Below are positions 49,392 to 58,017 of a DNA stretch of 64,000 nucleotides, in pieces. The position numbers and the translations under genes were made by a program. Below the pieces are notes generated by a model. It was not told where the DNA came from. It did not search any database and saw nothing but the letters and a program-made list of their open reading frames with translations. Location: positions 1-64,000 of the forward strand of contig CAMAUV010000007.1 of the NCBI GenBank assembly GCA_945861415.1, written 5' to 3'. Source of the stretch: Akkermansia muciniphila (GTDB lineage Bacteria > Verrucomicrobiota > Verrucomicrobiia > Verrucomicrobiales > V1-33). Position 1 is the first letter of the stretch. Each line of letters starts with the position of its first letter.

Positions 49392-49565
49392 GGGCCTTAG
49401 CGCCGACTGCCCTCCGTCCCACAGAGCATCCCTGTCCTCCCCCGAGCACGGATTTCAAATTGCTCACTCAGTCGCAGGGGCTGTGGCGATGCGGCGGGCA
49501 CAAATCATTATAATGACCGCTTGCCCCCAAGGGAGCTCAATGCTGGAGCAGATTGCGTCTTTTCA

Positions 49566-50468
49566 ATGAAGCACCTGCTTTCTCTCCAGTCACTGTCCGC
49601 CCGGGACATGCGCCGCATTCTCGAACTAGCAGCTAAGCTGAAACTTGAGCGCGCCAATCCGGCCCACCGTCCGCTCGAAGGGCAGTCATGGGCCATGATC
49701 TTTACAAAGGCCAGTACGCGCACCCGCGTAAGCTTTGAAGTAGGGGTTCAGGAACTGGGAGGCCGTGTTCTTTACCTCAGCCCCCGCGACACCCAACTAG
49801 GCCGCGGCGAGCCCATCGAGGACACTGCCCGTGTTCTCGGGCGCATGGTGCACGGGGCCATTATCCGCACCTATGCTCAGAAGGAGATCGAGCAGTTTGC
49901 GGCCTTTAGCGGCATCCCCACCATCAACGCTCTCACCGACGACGAGCATCCCTGCCAGGTACTGGCCGACCTCCAGACCATGCAGGAAGTCTGCGGCGGC
50001 TACGAGGGCAAAAAGGTCGTGTTCATGGGCGACGGCGACAATAACATGTCGCGCTCATGGATGTGGGCCGCGGAAAAGCTGGGCTTCGAATTCGTCATCT
50101 GCGCCCCGCGCGGGTATCTGCCTCCGGCTTTGTTTATGAAGAAGTTCCGGAGTGGTAATGTGTCGATCGAAACGAATCCGGCCAAAGCCGTGAAAGGGGC
50201 TCATGTTCTCTATACCGATGTGTGGGTCAGTATGGGACAGGAGGAGGAAAGCGCACGGCGGATGACTGACCTCGTGCCCTATCAGATCAACGCGGCACTT
50301 CTCAAGAAAGCCCGGCGCAACGCCGTAGTCATGCACTGCCTGCCAGCCTACCGTGAAAAAGAAATCACCGCCGAGGTCCTCGAAGCTCACGCCGACACGA
50401 TCTTCCAGGAGGCCGAAAACCGCATGCATGCCCAGAAAGCCATCCTTGCATTGCTGGGGGCAAAGTAA
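49566..50468 (+). CDS. argF: Ornithine carbamoyltransferase
   Basis: 300 residues from the ATG at 49566. The phosphate-binding STRTR is at about 50-54 (FTKASTRTRVSFEVG). HPCQVLADLQTM near 135, GDGDNNMSRSWMWAAEKLGF, and HCLPAYREKEI near 260 complete the set. It makes citrulline from ornithine and carbamoyl phosphate in arginine synthesis. An upstream start at 49521 would add 15 residues not typical of the family. No other arg gene is adjacent. Confidence 0.95.
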   Translation: MKHLLSLQSLSARDMRRILELAAKLKLERANPAHRPLEGQSWAMIFTKASTRTRVSFEVGVQELGGRVLYLSPRDTQLGRGEPIEDTARVLGRMVHGAIIRTYAQKEIEQFAAFSGIPTINALTDDEHPCQVLADLQTMQEVCGGYEGKKVVFMGDGDNNMSRSWMWAAEKLGFEFVICAPRGYLPPALFMKKFRSGNVSIETNPAKAVKGAHVLYTDVWVSMGQEEESARRMTDLVPYQINAALLKKARRNAVVMHCLPAYREKEITAEVLEAHADTIFQEAENRMHAQKAILALLGAK

Positions 50469-50542
50469 AACGGGTGCTGCCCATATGGTTGGCCCAAAGC
50501 ATTCATTACCTTCGCAGATCGCCAGCACGCGTCCTGCCGGTC

Positions 50543-51262
50543 TCAATCCCGCTTGCCCAGCAGATCGCGAATCTGCTGAACAGTGGTTGGATTATCCCGC
50601 GACCGCCCTTTGATCAGGTTCCAGACCGCGTTGTTCTGCTTTTCGGTTCCCTCTCCTATCATCTTCGGCGCGTCACCGCCCTCATCCAGCACCTTCTTTG
50701 CAGGGTAGAAATCGCGGGTGATGGCGGACTTTCCATCCTCGCGGGAGGTCCGGTTGCTCAGAATGCGGCCGGCGGTCTGGTTTGCCTTGTTTTCGAGGAT
50801 ACGATTTCCGCCGGTGTATTCCGAGCCCGACTCCATCGCAGCGCGGTCACCGGACACCTTGCGGTTGGCGAGCCATGAACGCGAGTTGGCTAGACTGCTG
50901 TCTTTTGTGAAGAAGTCTTTGGTGCTTCCGTAGCGTTTGGTCAGAAAATCCCTCGTTTGTGTGAAGTCCTTCATCTGTTTGGAATCAGTGGAACCGCCGA
51001 ACACTTTACCGCTCATGGCATTGAGGCCCTCTTTGCCATAGCCACCAGAATCAAAACCAAAACGTTCACTGAACCCGGACCCGCCGTGAGACTGCATCTG
51101 GCCAGTGGCCGCCATTTGGGCCGCCATCTCATCCGACGAAAGGTTGGGGTTGTAGTCGTTATATTCCCCCATGCTGACCTTTTGCGGGCCTGCGAGCACC
51201 GTGCGCTGGGTTTTGCAGGCCAGCAGCAGCAGGAGCAGGGGCAAAATTAGAAGGTGGCGCAT
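50543..51262 (-). CDS. Putative lipoprotein of unknown function
   Basis: 239 residues. A signal peptide ends in a lipobox (LLLLLLACKT), with Cys16 as the predicted lipidated residue. The mature part is polar, rich in Gly, Ser, Asp and Lys (GGSGFSERFGFDSGGYGKEG), without a known fold. The start codon overlaps the rmlA stop (TAATG), so translation is coupled to rmlA. No family recognised. Confidence 0.7.
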   Translation of the reverse strand: MRHLLILPLLLLLLACKTQRTVLAGPQKVSMGEYNDYNPNLSSDEMAAQMAATGQMQSHGGSGFSERFGFDSGGYGKEGLNAMSGKVFGGSTDSKQMKDFTQTRDFLTKRYGSTKDFFTKDSSLANSRSWLANRKVSGDRAAMESGSEYTGGNRILENKANQTAGRILSNRTSREDGKSAITRDFYPAKKVLDEGGDAPKMIGEGTEKQNNAVWNLIKGRSRDNPTTVQQIRDLLGKRD

Positions 51263-52158
51263 TACGGTGAGGCTGTGGGTGGGACCGGGGAAGTTGACGC
51301 GAGAACGATCTCAAGGTAGCGACGATAATCCGGATTTCTCGCGGTGGCGATCAATTTTTCAAACTGCGCGGGCGTGATGAATCCGCGGTTCAGCGCCACT
51401 TCCTCAAGGCAGGCAACCTTGAGATTTTGCCGGCGCTCGATGGTGGCGATGAAATTCCCCGCCTCGAGCAGGCTCTCCGGCGTGCCGGCATCCATCCAGC
51501 CAAAGCCTCGTCCGAGCAGGCGAAGTTCCAACTGACCGTCCCGCAGGTAGCTGCGGTTCAGGTCGGTGATTTCAAATTCGCCCCGCGCCGATGGTTGCTG
51601 GCGCTTCACTCGCTCCACCACCGTGCCGTCATAAACATAGAGGCCCGGCACGGCGCAACTGCTGCTGGGATGCGAGGGCTTTTCCACCAGATTCACCACC
51701 CGGCCCGCGGCATCGAATTCCACCACACCAAACCTCCCAGGATCGGCCACATGACATCCGAAAATACTGGCCCCCCGTTCAAGCCGGAGCGCATGGCGAA
51801 AGGTATCCAGCGGACCGTAGAAAAGGTTGTCCCCCAGAATGAGCGTCGCGCCCTGCCCTGCAAGGAATTCCTCCGCAATGAGGAATGCTTGCGCGATGCC
51901 TGAGGGGTGCGCCTGCTCAGCATAAGTAAGGCGGATGCCCAGCGGTGCGCCGTCCCCCAGCAACGCCTGCAGCGGCGGCAGGTCCTGTGGTGTGCTGACA
52001 ATCATAATATCGCGTAGCCCCCCAAGCATGAGCGTGCTCAGCGGATAGTAAATCATCGGCTTGTCATAGACCGGCAGCAGTTGCTTGCAGACCACGCGGG
52101 TGAGCGGGTCAAGTCGCGTGCCGGAGCCGCCAGCGAGAAGGATGCCTTTTTGAGTCAT
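51262..52158 (-). CDS. rmlA: Glucose-1-phosphate thymidylyltransferase (RmlA-like)
   Basis: 298 residues from the ATG at 52158. The nucleotide-binding signature GILLAGGSGTRLDPLTRVVC is intact, followed by KQLLPVYDKPMIYYPLSTLM. Later blocks are LILGDNLFYG, VVEFDAAGRVVNLVEKPSHP and GFGWMDAGTPESLLEA. It makes dTDP-glucose for deoxysugars such as rhamnose. No rmlB/C/D is next to it. The stop TAA overlaps the start of the lipoprotein gene. Confidence 0.93.
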   Translation of the reverse strand: MTQKGILLAGGSGTRLDPLTRVVCKQLLPVYDKPMIYYPLSTLMLGGLRDIMIVSTPQDLPPLQALLGDGAPLGIRLTYAEQAHPSGIAQAFLIAEEFLAGQGATLILGDNLFYGPLDTFRHALRLERGASIFGCHVADPGRFGVVEFDAAGRVVNLVEKPSHPSSSCAVPGLYVYDGTVVERVKRQQPSARGEFEITDLNRSYLRDGQLELRLLGRGFGWMDAGTPESLLEAGNFIATIERRQNLKVACLEEVALNRGFITPAQFEKLIATARNPDYRRYLEIVLASTSPVPPTASP

Positions 52159-52216
52159 GCAGTCGGAATGCGGCGTGGGTAGCATCTCCATTGCGTCGGT
52201 GCAAACTCGCGTTCCG

Positions 52217-53098
52217 TCACCCATGCGACGGTGCGCTCACGCGCCCCTCTTCCATTTCCTCTTTGCGCACGCGGAGGATACGGTCGGCCATTTCTCGGAT
52301 CATCTCCTCCAGCAGGAGGCGCAGGTGGCTACCGGCGCTGAAATCACTGGGGGCAATGTGCTTCACGCGGTTGGCGTGTGCCACGAGCTGGTAGCACTTC
52401 CGGAAGCTGGAGAGCGACTTGTCCGTGGTGTTGTAGACCGCGATGCTTTGCCCGCCGTATTGCCGCATGATGGTGAAGCAAGGCACATCCGTTGGGCCGT
52501 CACCCAGATAGATCATGTTATTGAACGGAATTGGGCGCAGGTCCTGCGGCATATGATCATTCACGTCCTGACTCAGATCAAGGAGGCCCTTGTTGATGCG
52601 GAAAAGATACTGCGTCTTCTGCGTGTGGGAAATGACCCGCTTGGGAAATGAGATGCGGCCCTCCTCATCCGTGGCAAATTCACAGCCAAAGACCTCTTTT
52701 ATATAAGGCTTGAGCCGACTCCCATCGATGAGGGTCTTAATGCCGCTGCTCACGATATAGTGCTCCAGCCGGATGCCAATCATGCGGTGCGCTTCGTTGA
52801 GCACTCCCTCCAGTTCTTGAAACATCTCGGGTAGTCCTGGGTAGAACTGGAGACCGCCGCCCAACTGCTCCATATCAGCAAGCGTCGGCCGGTCCATTTC
52901 GAGGTAATCGAGTAGCGTCTTGAGATAGGCCAGTTCACTTTCCCAGCCCTGCTCCTTCACCAGCAGTTGACACTTCTTCCAGAACGCTCCCGGATTAATC
53001 CCGTAGGCCGGAAAGAGCACATCGTCCTGCATGTAAGTGGGCGAAAGTGTCTGATCGTAATCGTAAACGAGGGCAATGGTGGTCTGCGGAACGGACAT
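52217..53098 (-). CDS. HAD-superfamily hydrolase
   Basis: 293 residues. Motif I is YDYDQTLSP (nucleophile Asp and second Asp) near residue 12. Motif II Ser is in YIVSSGIKTLI and motif IV is MIYLGDGPTDVPCF near 208. It resembles phosphatase-like HAD proteins of the 'haloacid dehalogenase-like' group. A cap domain is inserted at about 35-110. The substrate is unknown. It is upstream of rmlA on the same strand with about 58 bases between. Confidence 0.85.
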   Translation of the reverse strand: MSVPQTTIALVYDYDQTLSPTYMQDDVLFPAYGINPGAFWKKCQLLVKEQGWESELAYLKTLLDYLEMDRPTLADMEQLGGGLQFYPGLPEMFQELEGVLNEAHRMIGIRLEHYIVSSGIKTLIDGSRLKPYIKEVFGCEFATDEEGRISFPKRVISHTQKTQYLFRINKGLLDLSQDVNDHMPQDLRPIPFNNMIYLGDGPTDVPCFTIMRQYGGQSIAVYNTTDKSLSSFRKCYQLVAHANRVKHIAPSDFSAGSHLRLLLEEMIREMADRILRVRKEEMEEGRVSAPSHG

Positions 53099-53172
53099 GA
53101 TGAAAGCGAGCGATATGGTAGCGGGGATAGTTTACACGCTCCGGCGGCGGCGTGCGCGGATTTTTAAAATTC

Positions 53173-53481
53173 TTATCTGTTGTAGCGGGAATCCCCCTGT
53201 AGCGCTGGCGGTGAGTCTCCGTAGGACCACCCGGCACCGTAGTCCGCTGTTCCCTGCCATGTCTTCAAATCGAGGTCGCCGCGAAAGACGTTACCCAGAC
53301 CATAGCAGGCAAATCCCCCCATCATAAGACCGATGATGGCAAACACCGCTAACTCTCCGGCAAGTGGGCGCATCCGCAGGTCCCGGTGACGGTTAGGGTA
53401 ATAGTATAGTATTACCGTCAGCACCACAACAAACACGCTGAACAAGACGATGTGGGGCATGAAAAAGTGAACATATTTCAT
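53173..53481 (-). CDS. Small membrane protein
   Basis: 102 residues from the ATG at 53481. Two hydrophobic helices near 8-27 (PHIVLFSVFVVVLTVILYYY) and 42-63 (LAVFAIIGLMMGGFACYGLG) are seen. The C-terminal part is polar. It is 31 bases downstream of the globin gene on the same strand and may be co-expressed with it. No known family. Confidence 0.6.
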   Translation of the reverse strand: MKYVHFFMPHIVLFSVFVVVLTVILYYYPNRHRDLRMRPLAGELAVFAIIGLMMGGFACYGLGNVFRGDLDLKTWQGTADYGAGWSYGDSPPALQGDSRYNR

Positions 53482-53512
53482 GAAACTAGGTGGCAGCAAT
53501 CCGTGCTTACCG

Positions 53513-53905
53513 TCAAGCGCCCGCTGCCTCGTCCCGATTAAGCATGAAATCAGCAATCTGCCGGAAGAACGGACGCAGCGCGGCGGCGGAAAGTTCTGGC
53601 ACGCCGGTCTCCTCCATCGCGCCCTCCATAATTTGCAGCCAGCGGTCGCGTTCGGCCACGCCAATGGAAAACGGCATGTGCCGCCCGCGCAGCCGGGGAT
53701 GGCCGCGCTCTTCAATGTAGGTCGTTTCCCCCAGAAGCCGAAAACACAGGAAATCTGCCAGCCGCTTTTCTGCCCCGGCCCAGTCGTCCTTCGGATACAT
53801 CGGGCCGATTAGATCATCTGTCCGCACCCGGCGGTAAAACGCCGCGACCATTTTGCGGAAGTCATCACTCTTCATCTGAGCGCGGATCATACTTTCATCG
53901 ACCAT
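53513..53905 (-). CDS. Truncated hemoglobin, group II (trHbO-like)
   Basis: 130 residues with the 2-over-2 globin pattern: FYRRV with the B10 Tyr, an IGPMYPKD segment, LADFLCFRLLGE, and ERGHPRLRGRHMPF, in which the His of the RHMPF motif is the proximal heme ligand. ERDRWLQIMEGAMEE follows, as in group II proteins. These bind O2 or NO and give redox or nitrosative-stress tolerance. A small membrane protein gene follows. Confidence 0.9.
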   Translation of the reverse strand: MVDESMIRAQMKSDDFRKMVAAFYRRVRTDDLIGPMYPKDDWAGAEKRLADFLCFRLLGETTYIEERGHPRLRGRHMPFSIGVAERDRWLQIMEGAMEETGVPELSAAALRPFFRQIADFMLNRDEAAGA

Positions 53906-54012
53906 GAGAAATGGAGGTTGGGTTTAGTTCAGTTGAATGGAAGGAGGTAACCACGACGCGTTCATACGGCGGCGCAAGCTGGGGCTCCTGCAGATTTGTC
54001 TTCGAGGCGGCC

Positions 54013-54477
54013 TTAATGCTTGCTTACGAACTCATCCGTATTCAGCGAAGCGCGCACCGCCAGCGTCCATGCGGCGAGGGTGGCATCATGCCCGTCGCTG
54101 GTGACTTTTGCGGCATCCAGAGTGCCGGACTTTACCCGGGCTTCCTGACTGGCGAAAAACACGGCGATGCTGGCCGTTTCCTCCGCAGTGGCGGGCCGCA
54201 GGAAAAGTCCCCGGACCTTCTCCTCCATGCTGCCCGACTGGACTGCCGTCACTTTGGCCAGCGCCAGCGCCGCCTCCATGAACATAACATCGTTTAGTAG
54301 AGTCAGCGACTGCAGCGGAGTATTGCTCACATGCCGCCGGGCGACACAGGCCTCTCCACTCGGGACAACAGAAGTGGTGACCCCTAAGGGCTGCGGCAAA
54401 TACATCCTAGGACCGCACTTTTTCTCTATTCTCAATGGCTTATTCACCGCACTCCCCCGCCCTGCTTCCAGTTTCAC
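54013..54477 (-). pseudogene. C-terminal fragment of a DUF1553 protein
   Basis: 154 residues readable. The sequence MYLPQPLGVTTSVVPSGEAC, then RRHVSNTPLQSLTLLNDVMF, and the ending NTDEFVSKH are the C-terminus of DUF1549/DUF1553 proteins (family text: 'R...NTPLQALVLLND..FVEAARALA'). The preceding 400-900 residues are missing and the region upstream is unreadable. It is a truncated relic, related to the intact gene at 11.6 kb. Confidence 0.75.
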
Positions 54478-55238
54478 ACTTCCAGAAAAAGTTATGCCAT
54501 CACCCTCCCGGCCGCGTTCTCAGCCCTCAAAGAAAAATATCTTCTCAAATCTTCCCTGCCTGACATTAATTTGGCCCACTAACACCCTGCCCATGCCCGC
54601 CCCTTCGACACTATATCGCTGGGCTACCGCGCTGGACGGCGAGAGCATAGAATTGTTGGGCAAAATCAACGCGCTGCGATGGGAAGAATGCGGGCGACGG
54701 CGGATATCCGTCCCCTGCTGCCCATTCATCTCATCCCACCGCGGGGCGATTACCGGGCCCTGCTCTCCCGCGAAAAATGCGCCGTAGTCTACGCCATCAT
54801 CTTCCGCCTTGCGCACAAGTATCTTAACAAAGGCGACCGAACCGTAGACCAGATGGATCCAATCCGCACGATACGGGAGGCAGAACATCCTCGAAGGCAG
54901 CAAAGCCGCGCTCACCTCCAAGGAAACCAAACTAAAAATAACAGGTGGGCCGCGCCAGCCTCGAAGAACTACTCGCCTACCAACACGATTGACTCCGCTT
55001 GTGCGACCGCGCCATCTGTGACAAGAATTTTAAAGAAGCTCTGCTTGTCCGGTGCCTTGGCCGCAAGGCACCAATTACCATTGAGCCTTACCGCGAGTTC
55101 GTAGAGACCAGCACGCTGGAAGTGATCTCCAACATCGGCAGCTGCCCAGAAAATGGCGCCCCGCCATTCTTGTTATTCCTGCTACTCTTTCCACGACCGG
55201 CCGGGTGCTTATTGGAGCCATGAAGCACACACGCGGAC
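54478..55238. other. Decayed intergenic region with protein-like fragments, no gene
   Basis: Open stretches in several forward frames look protein-like but break at stops: TLYRWATALDGESIELLGKI, and later CDRAICDKNFKEALLVRCLG leading to VETSTLEVISNIGSCPENGA near 54995-55160. None matches a family I recognise. It is probably the wreck of one or more genes next to the DUF1553 relic. Confidence 0.45.
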
Positions 55239-56759
55239 TTAGTTCCCGGGGGGCCGTTTTTTGGCGCCCCCGTCCACGCCGGCGGGGGGGGGGCCTTCGG
55301 CGAATTCGTCATTATCCTGAAGTTCCTTCTTCAGGCGGGCGAGTTCGGCCTTAAGTTTGGCGACAATCTCAGCCTGAGCGGGGTCGTTGTAGAGGTTTTT
55401 TTGCTCGCCAGAGTCATTGCGGAGGTCGAACATTTCCCACTGATCTTTTTTCCAAAAGTGGATGAGCTTGTGGGTTTCGGTGCGGACGCCGAGGTGGGCG
55501 CGGGTGTTGTGGTCTCCGGGGTCGTGGTAGTAGCGGTAATACATGCTGGTGCGCCAACCAGCGGGAGTTTCGCCTTTGAGGAGTGGTAGCAGGCTGCGGC
55601 CCTGCATGTCCGGGGGAACGGGCAGACCGGCAGCATCAAGGAAGGTGGGTGCGAAATCGGGATTGATGGTCATGGCTTTTTGCACGCTGCCAGCTTTGAT
55701 GCCGGCGGGCCAGCGGACGAGGAAGGGCATGCGGAGTGAAGGCTCATACATGAACCGCTTATCATACATGCCGTTGTCGCCGAGAAAGAATCCCTGGTCG
55801 CTGCTGTAGATGATGATGGTGTTCCGGCCAAGGCCCTCCTTGTCGAGGTAGTCAAGGAGGCGGCCGACGCTGTCGTCCACGCTTTGGACGCAGGCGAGGT
55901 AGTCCTGCATGTAGCGCTGGTATTTCCACTTCACGAGTTCATCGCCGGTGATTACTCTGCCGTTCACTTGGACTTCCATGGGGGCGACGTTAAGCCATTT
56001 GTTGCGTTCGGGGCCTTTGAGGTCATCGGGGGGGGCGAGTTTGAGATCGCGCCGGGTGAGGTCGCGGGCCACGGATTGCTCCTGCTCATGAAAGGCATCG
56101 GTGCGAGTGGCTCCGTCATCGCGCAGGGTGGCGGGTTCGGGGATGACTTTGTCCTTGAAGGCGGCATAGCGAGAATGGGTTTCCCACGGGCGGTGCGGGG
56201 CCTTGTGGCCGCAGAAAACGAAGAAGGGTTTGTCTTTCGGGCGGTTCTCGAGGAAGTGGATGGTGCGGTCAGTAATGACATCGCTGGCGTATTGGCCGGG
56301 GTACTTTTTCGGGCCTTCGGCGGTGTAGAGCATGGGGTCGTGGTAGGCGCCCTGGCCGGGGAGTATTTCCCAGTAGTTGAATCCAACGGGATCACTGCCG
56401 AGGTGCCATTTACCGATCATGCCGGTGTGATAGCCAGCGTTTTGCAGATACTTCTGGACGGTGGGTTGTGAGCCGTCGAAGCGGTTGAAGACAGGGGTGC
56501 CGTTCTTGTGGGAATACTTGCCGGTGAGCACCACGGCGCGGCTGGGGGTGCAGATGGAATTAGTGACGAAGCAGTTATCGAAGCGCACACCTTCCTTCGC
56601 CAAGCGGTCGATATGGGGAGTCTGATTGATCTTGCTGCCGTAGGCACCTATGGCATGGGCAGCGTGGTCATCGGAGAAGATGAAGAGAATATTCGGGCGT
56701 TTTTCCTCAGCACGCACCATGGAGATGAGGGCGATGAGACAAATAAAGATGCGTGTCAT
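55239..56759 (-). CDS. Sulfatase (S1 family), secreted
   Basis: 506 residues from the ATG at 56759, preceded by AGGA about ten bases upstream; a signal peptide (MTRIFICLIALISMVRA) begins there. The sulfatase signature CTPSRAVVLTGKYSHKNG puts Cys70 as the residue to be converted to formylglycine. Metal ligands are in SDDHAAH near 30 and SDQGFFLGDNG near 310. The late YYRYYHDPGDHN and EQKNLYNDP resemble polysaccharide sulfatases of PVC bacteria. It may remove sulfate from algal or animal glycans. The C-terminus is short of any lipoprotein or PEP-CTERM signal. Activity needs a formylglycine-generating enzyme, which the nearby SUMF1-fold protein does not look able to provide. Confidence 0.92.
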   Translation of the reverse strand: MTRIFICLIALISMVRAEEKRPNILFIFSDDHAAHAIGAYGSKINQTPHIDRLAKEGVRFDNCFVTNSICTPSRAVVLTGKYSHKNGTPVFNRFDGSQPTVQKYLQNAGYHTGMIGKWHLGSDPVGFNYWEILPGQGAYHDPMLYTAEGPKKYPGQYASDVITDRTIHFLENRPKDKPFFVFCGHKAPHRPWETHSRYAAFKDKVIPEPATLRDDGATRTDAFHEQEQSVARDLTRRDLKLAPPDDLKGPERNKWLNVAPMEVQVNGRVITGDELVKWKYQRYMQDYLACVQSVDDSVGRLLDYLDKEGLGRNTIIIYSSDQGFFLGDNGMYDKRFMYEPSLRMPFLVRWPAGIKAGSVQKAMTINPDFAPTFLDAAGLPVPPDMQGRSLLPLLKGETPAGWRTSMYYRYYHDPGDHNTRAHLGVRTETHKLIHFWKKDQWEMFDLRNDSGEQKNLYNDPAQAEIVAKLKAELARLKKELQDNDEFAEGPPPAGVDGGAKKRPPGN

Positions 56760-56904
56760 ACTGTTCCTGCGTATAACGGAGACGCTCACTGCATGGCAAG
56801 CCTAAGTCTGCGCCTGTTTTGCGGAATTAGCCTGACGAAAGCTGCGCACGGCAAAAACCTCGTTTGCCGAAGTGTAGACGGTCATGCTCTGGGATGATTT
56901 CTGA

Positions 56905-57118
56905 GTATGGTATCGTTTCGCAGAGAACCGTCAGTTCGATTCTGATCACCCTCTCCATGCTGATAATGAATCAGTTACGACTGAAAAATCCCCTACTGAC
57001 AACGCCACTGACAACAAGTCAGCCAAGTCAGGGAAGTTGCGGAAGGATTCCGAAGAGTGGCGGTCACTCTGGCAAATTCGGGGAATCGGGGCCGCAGAGT
57101 ATCCGCAGGCCGCTTGAA
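56905..57118 (+). other. Possible phage-gene remnant upstream of the terminase-like gene
   Basis: One forward frame reads YRFAENRQFDSDHPLHADNE, then a lysine/aspartate-rich stretch with repeated CTGACAAC DNA words, then EEWRSLWQIRGIGAAEYPQA before TGA. It has no start codon after an upstream TGA. It looks like the tail of a lost gene, possibly from the same phage as the following terminase-like gene. Low certainty. Confidence 0.3.
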
Positions 57119-57218
57119 AACATCATGCCGGGCAGGATTCCAGCGGGGCAAGGGTGATCAGGTTCGATACGTGCGGCGCGGCAATCGACCGGCGAGAGGA
57201 AGCAGCCGACTTTGCCCC

Positions 57219-57536
57219 GTGGCCATACTGAAGAATCAAAAGCGGGAGGCCTTCGCGCAGGCTGTGGCGCTCAACGAGTGCAGCGGGGCGAAATCCTACC
57301 GGCGGCATATCTCTGGCGGGAAATGCAGTGACCGCACGGCGGAGGTTGCGGCGTCGCAATTGCTGCGGCGGGACTCTGAGGTTGCCCTGAGGGTTGCGGA
57401 ACTGCGGGTGGCATCGGCAGAGGTGGCCGAACGGGAGTTTGATCTTACGCGCTCGGCATGGCTCGCCCGGTTACTGGCGCTGGCAGATCAGGCAGAAGAT
57501 GCCGGCGACTATTCCGCGGCCCTTTTACCCTTCTGA
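57219..57536 (+). CDS. Phage terminase small-subunit-like protein
   Basis: 105 residues from a GTG at 57219. LKNQKREAFAQAVALNECSG, then KSYRRHISGG, and LRVAELR match the N-terminal DNA-binding helix-turn-helix of phage terminase small subunits (family text 'LK..r.EaFaqalA.g.s...AYr.aGY'). The C-terminal helix (RSAWLARLLALADQAED) may form the oligomerisation part. No large terminase, portal or capsid gene follows. The last codons (LLPF, stop) lie inside a repeat shared with the downstream flank of the SUMF1 gene, so the natural C-terminus is probably lost. A prophage remnant. Confidence 0.6.
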   Translation: MAILKNQKREAFAQAVALNECSGAKSYRRHISGGKCSDRTAEVAASQLLRRDSEVALRVAELRVASAEVAEREFDLTRSAWLARLLALADQAEDAGDYSAALLPF

Positions 57537-57598
57537 CGAGCAAGGCATGCCGCGCAGCGGACGAGGGGTTGGCAATGCAGGGCGCAGAATTTCCTGTG
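57520..57598 (+). repeat. Two-part repeat, copy A
   Basis: CCCTTTTACCCTTCTGACGA begins a 43-base block that recurs at 58846 with one mismatch. After an unrelated spacer, ATGCAGGGCGCAGAATTTCC opens a 24-base block identical in both. Copy A overlaps the end of the terminase-like gene. Confidence 0.85.
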
Positions 57599-57617
57599 CC
57601 TGCGCTGCTGTGAACTG

Positions 57618-57719
57618 GTGGGCCGTCCGTGCGGTTCCGGATAGCCGCGCTGGGGTTGCCGAGTCATGAATACCCAAAGCATCCCGAATAATCCAAATTC
57701 TATGCATCGGACGGCCCAC
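57618..57719. repeat. Inverted-repeat element of about 102 bases
   Basis: GTGGGCCGTCCG at 57618-57629 and CGGACGGCCCAC at 57708-57719 are perfect inverted complements, with 78 bases between. It may be a small non-autonomous element, or a hairpin. No target-site duplication was checked. Confidence 0.6.
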
Positions 57720-57722
57720 TTT

Positions 57723-58017
57723 ACCCTGCGGGTGGCGTCATTGGCGGGTTCCGGAACGGGGAGTGAGGGGGTCTGGTCTTAACAAGATCGCGGCTGAGGT
57801 TGGGTGGCAAGATTTCTTTGGGGGGGCCTGTGCGGGCTTCTGGGGACATCCTTTGAGTCGCGGTTCGCTCAGACTGTCCGCTTCCGCCAGTCCCACGGGG
57901 CGATGGGTGCATCCTCTGACCGGAGTCCCCGCCTTTGCGGAACAAACGGATAAGCGAGGACGACCTGCTTTAAGAAAGATTGACTAGTGCTACTTTGAAG
58001 TGACTATCTAAGAACAG
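57723..58017. other. Intergenic region, no gene
   Basis: No convincing gene. A 74-codon frame (57763-57987) is low in family-like features. It probably holds the promoter of the SUMF1-fold gene. GCTACTTTGAAGTGACTATC precedes its start. Confidence 0.4.
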
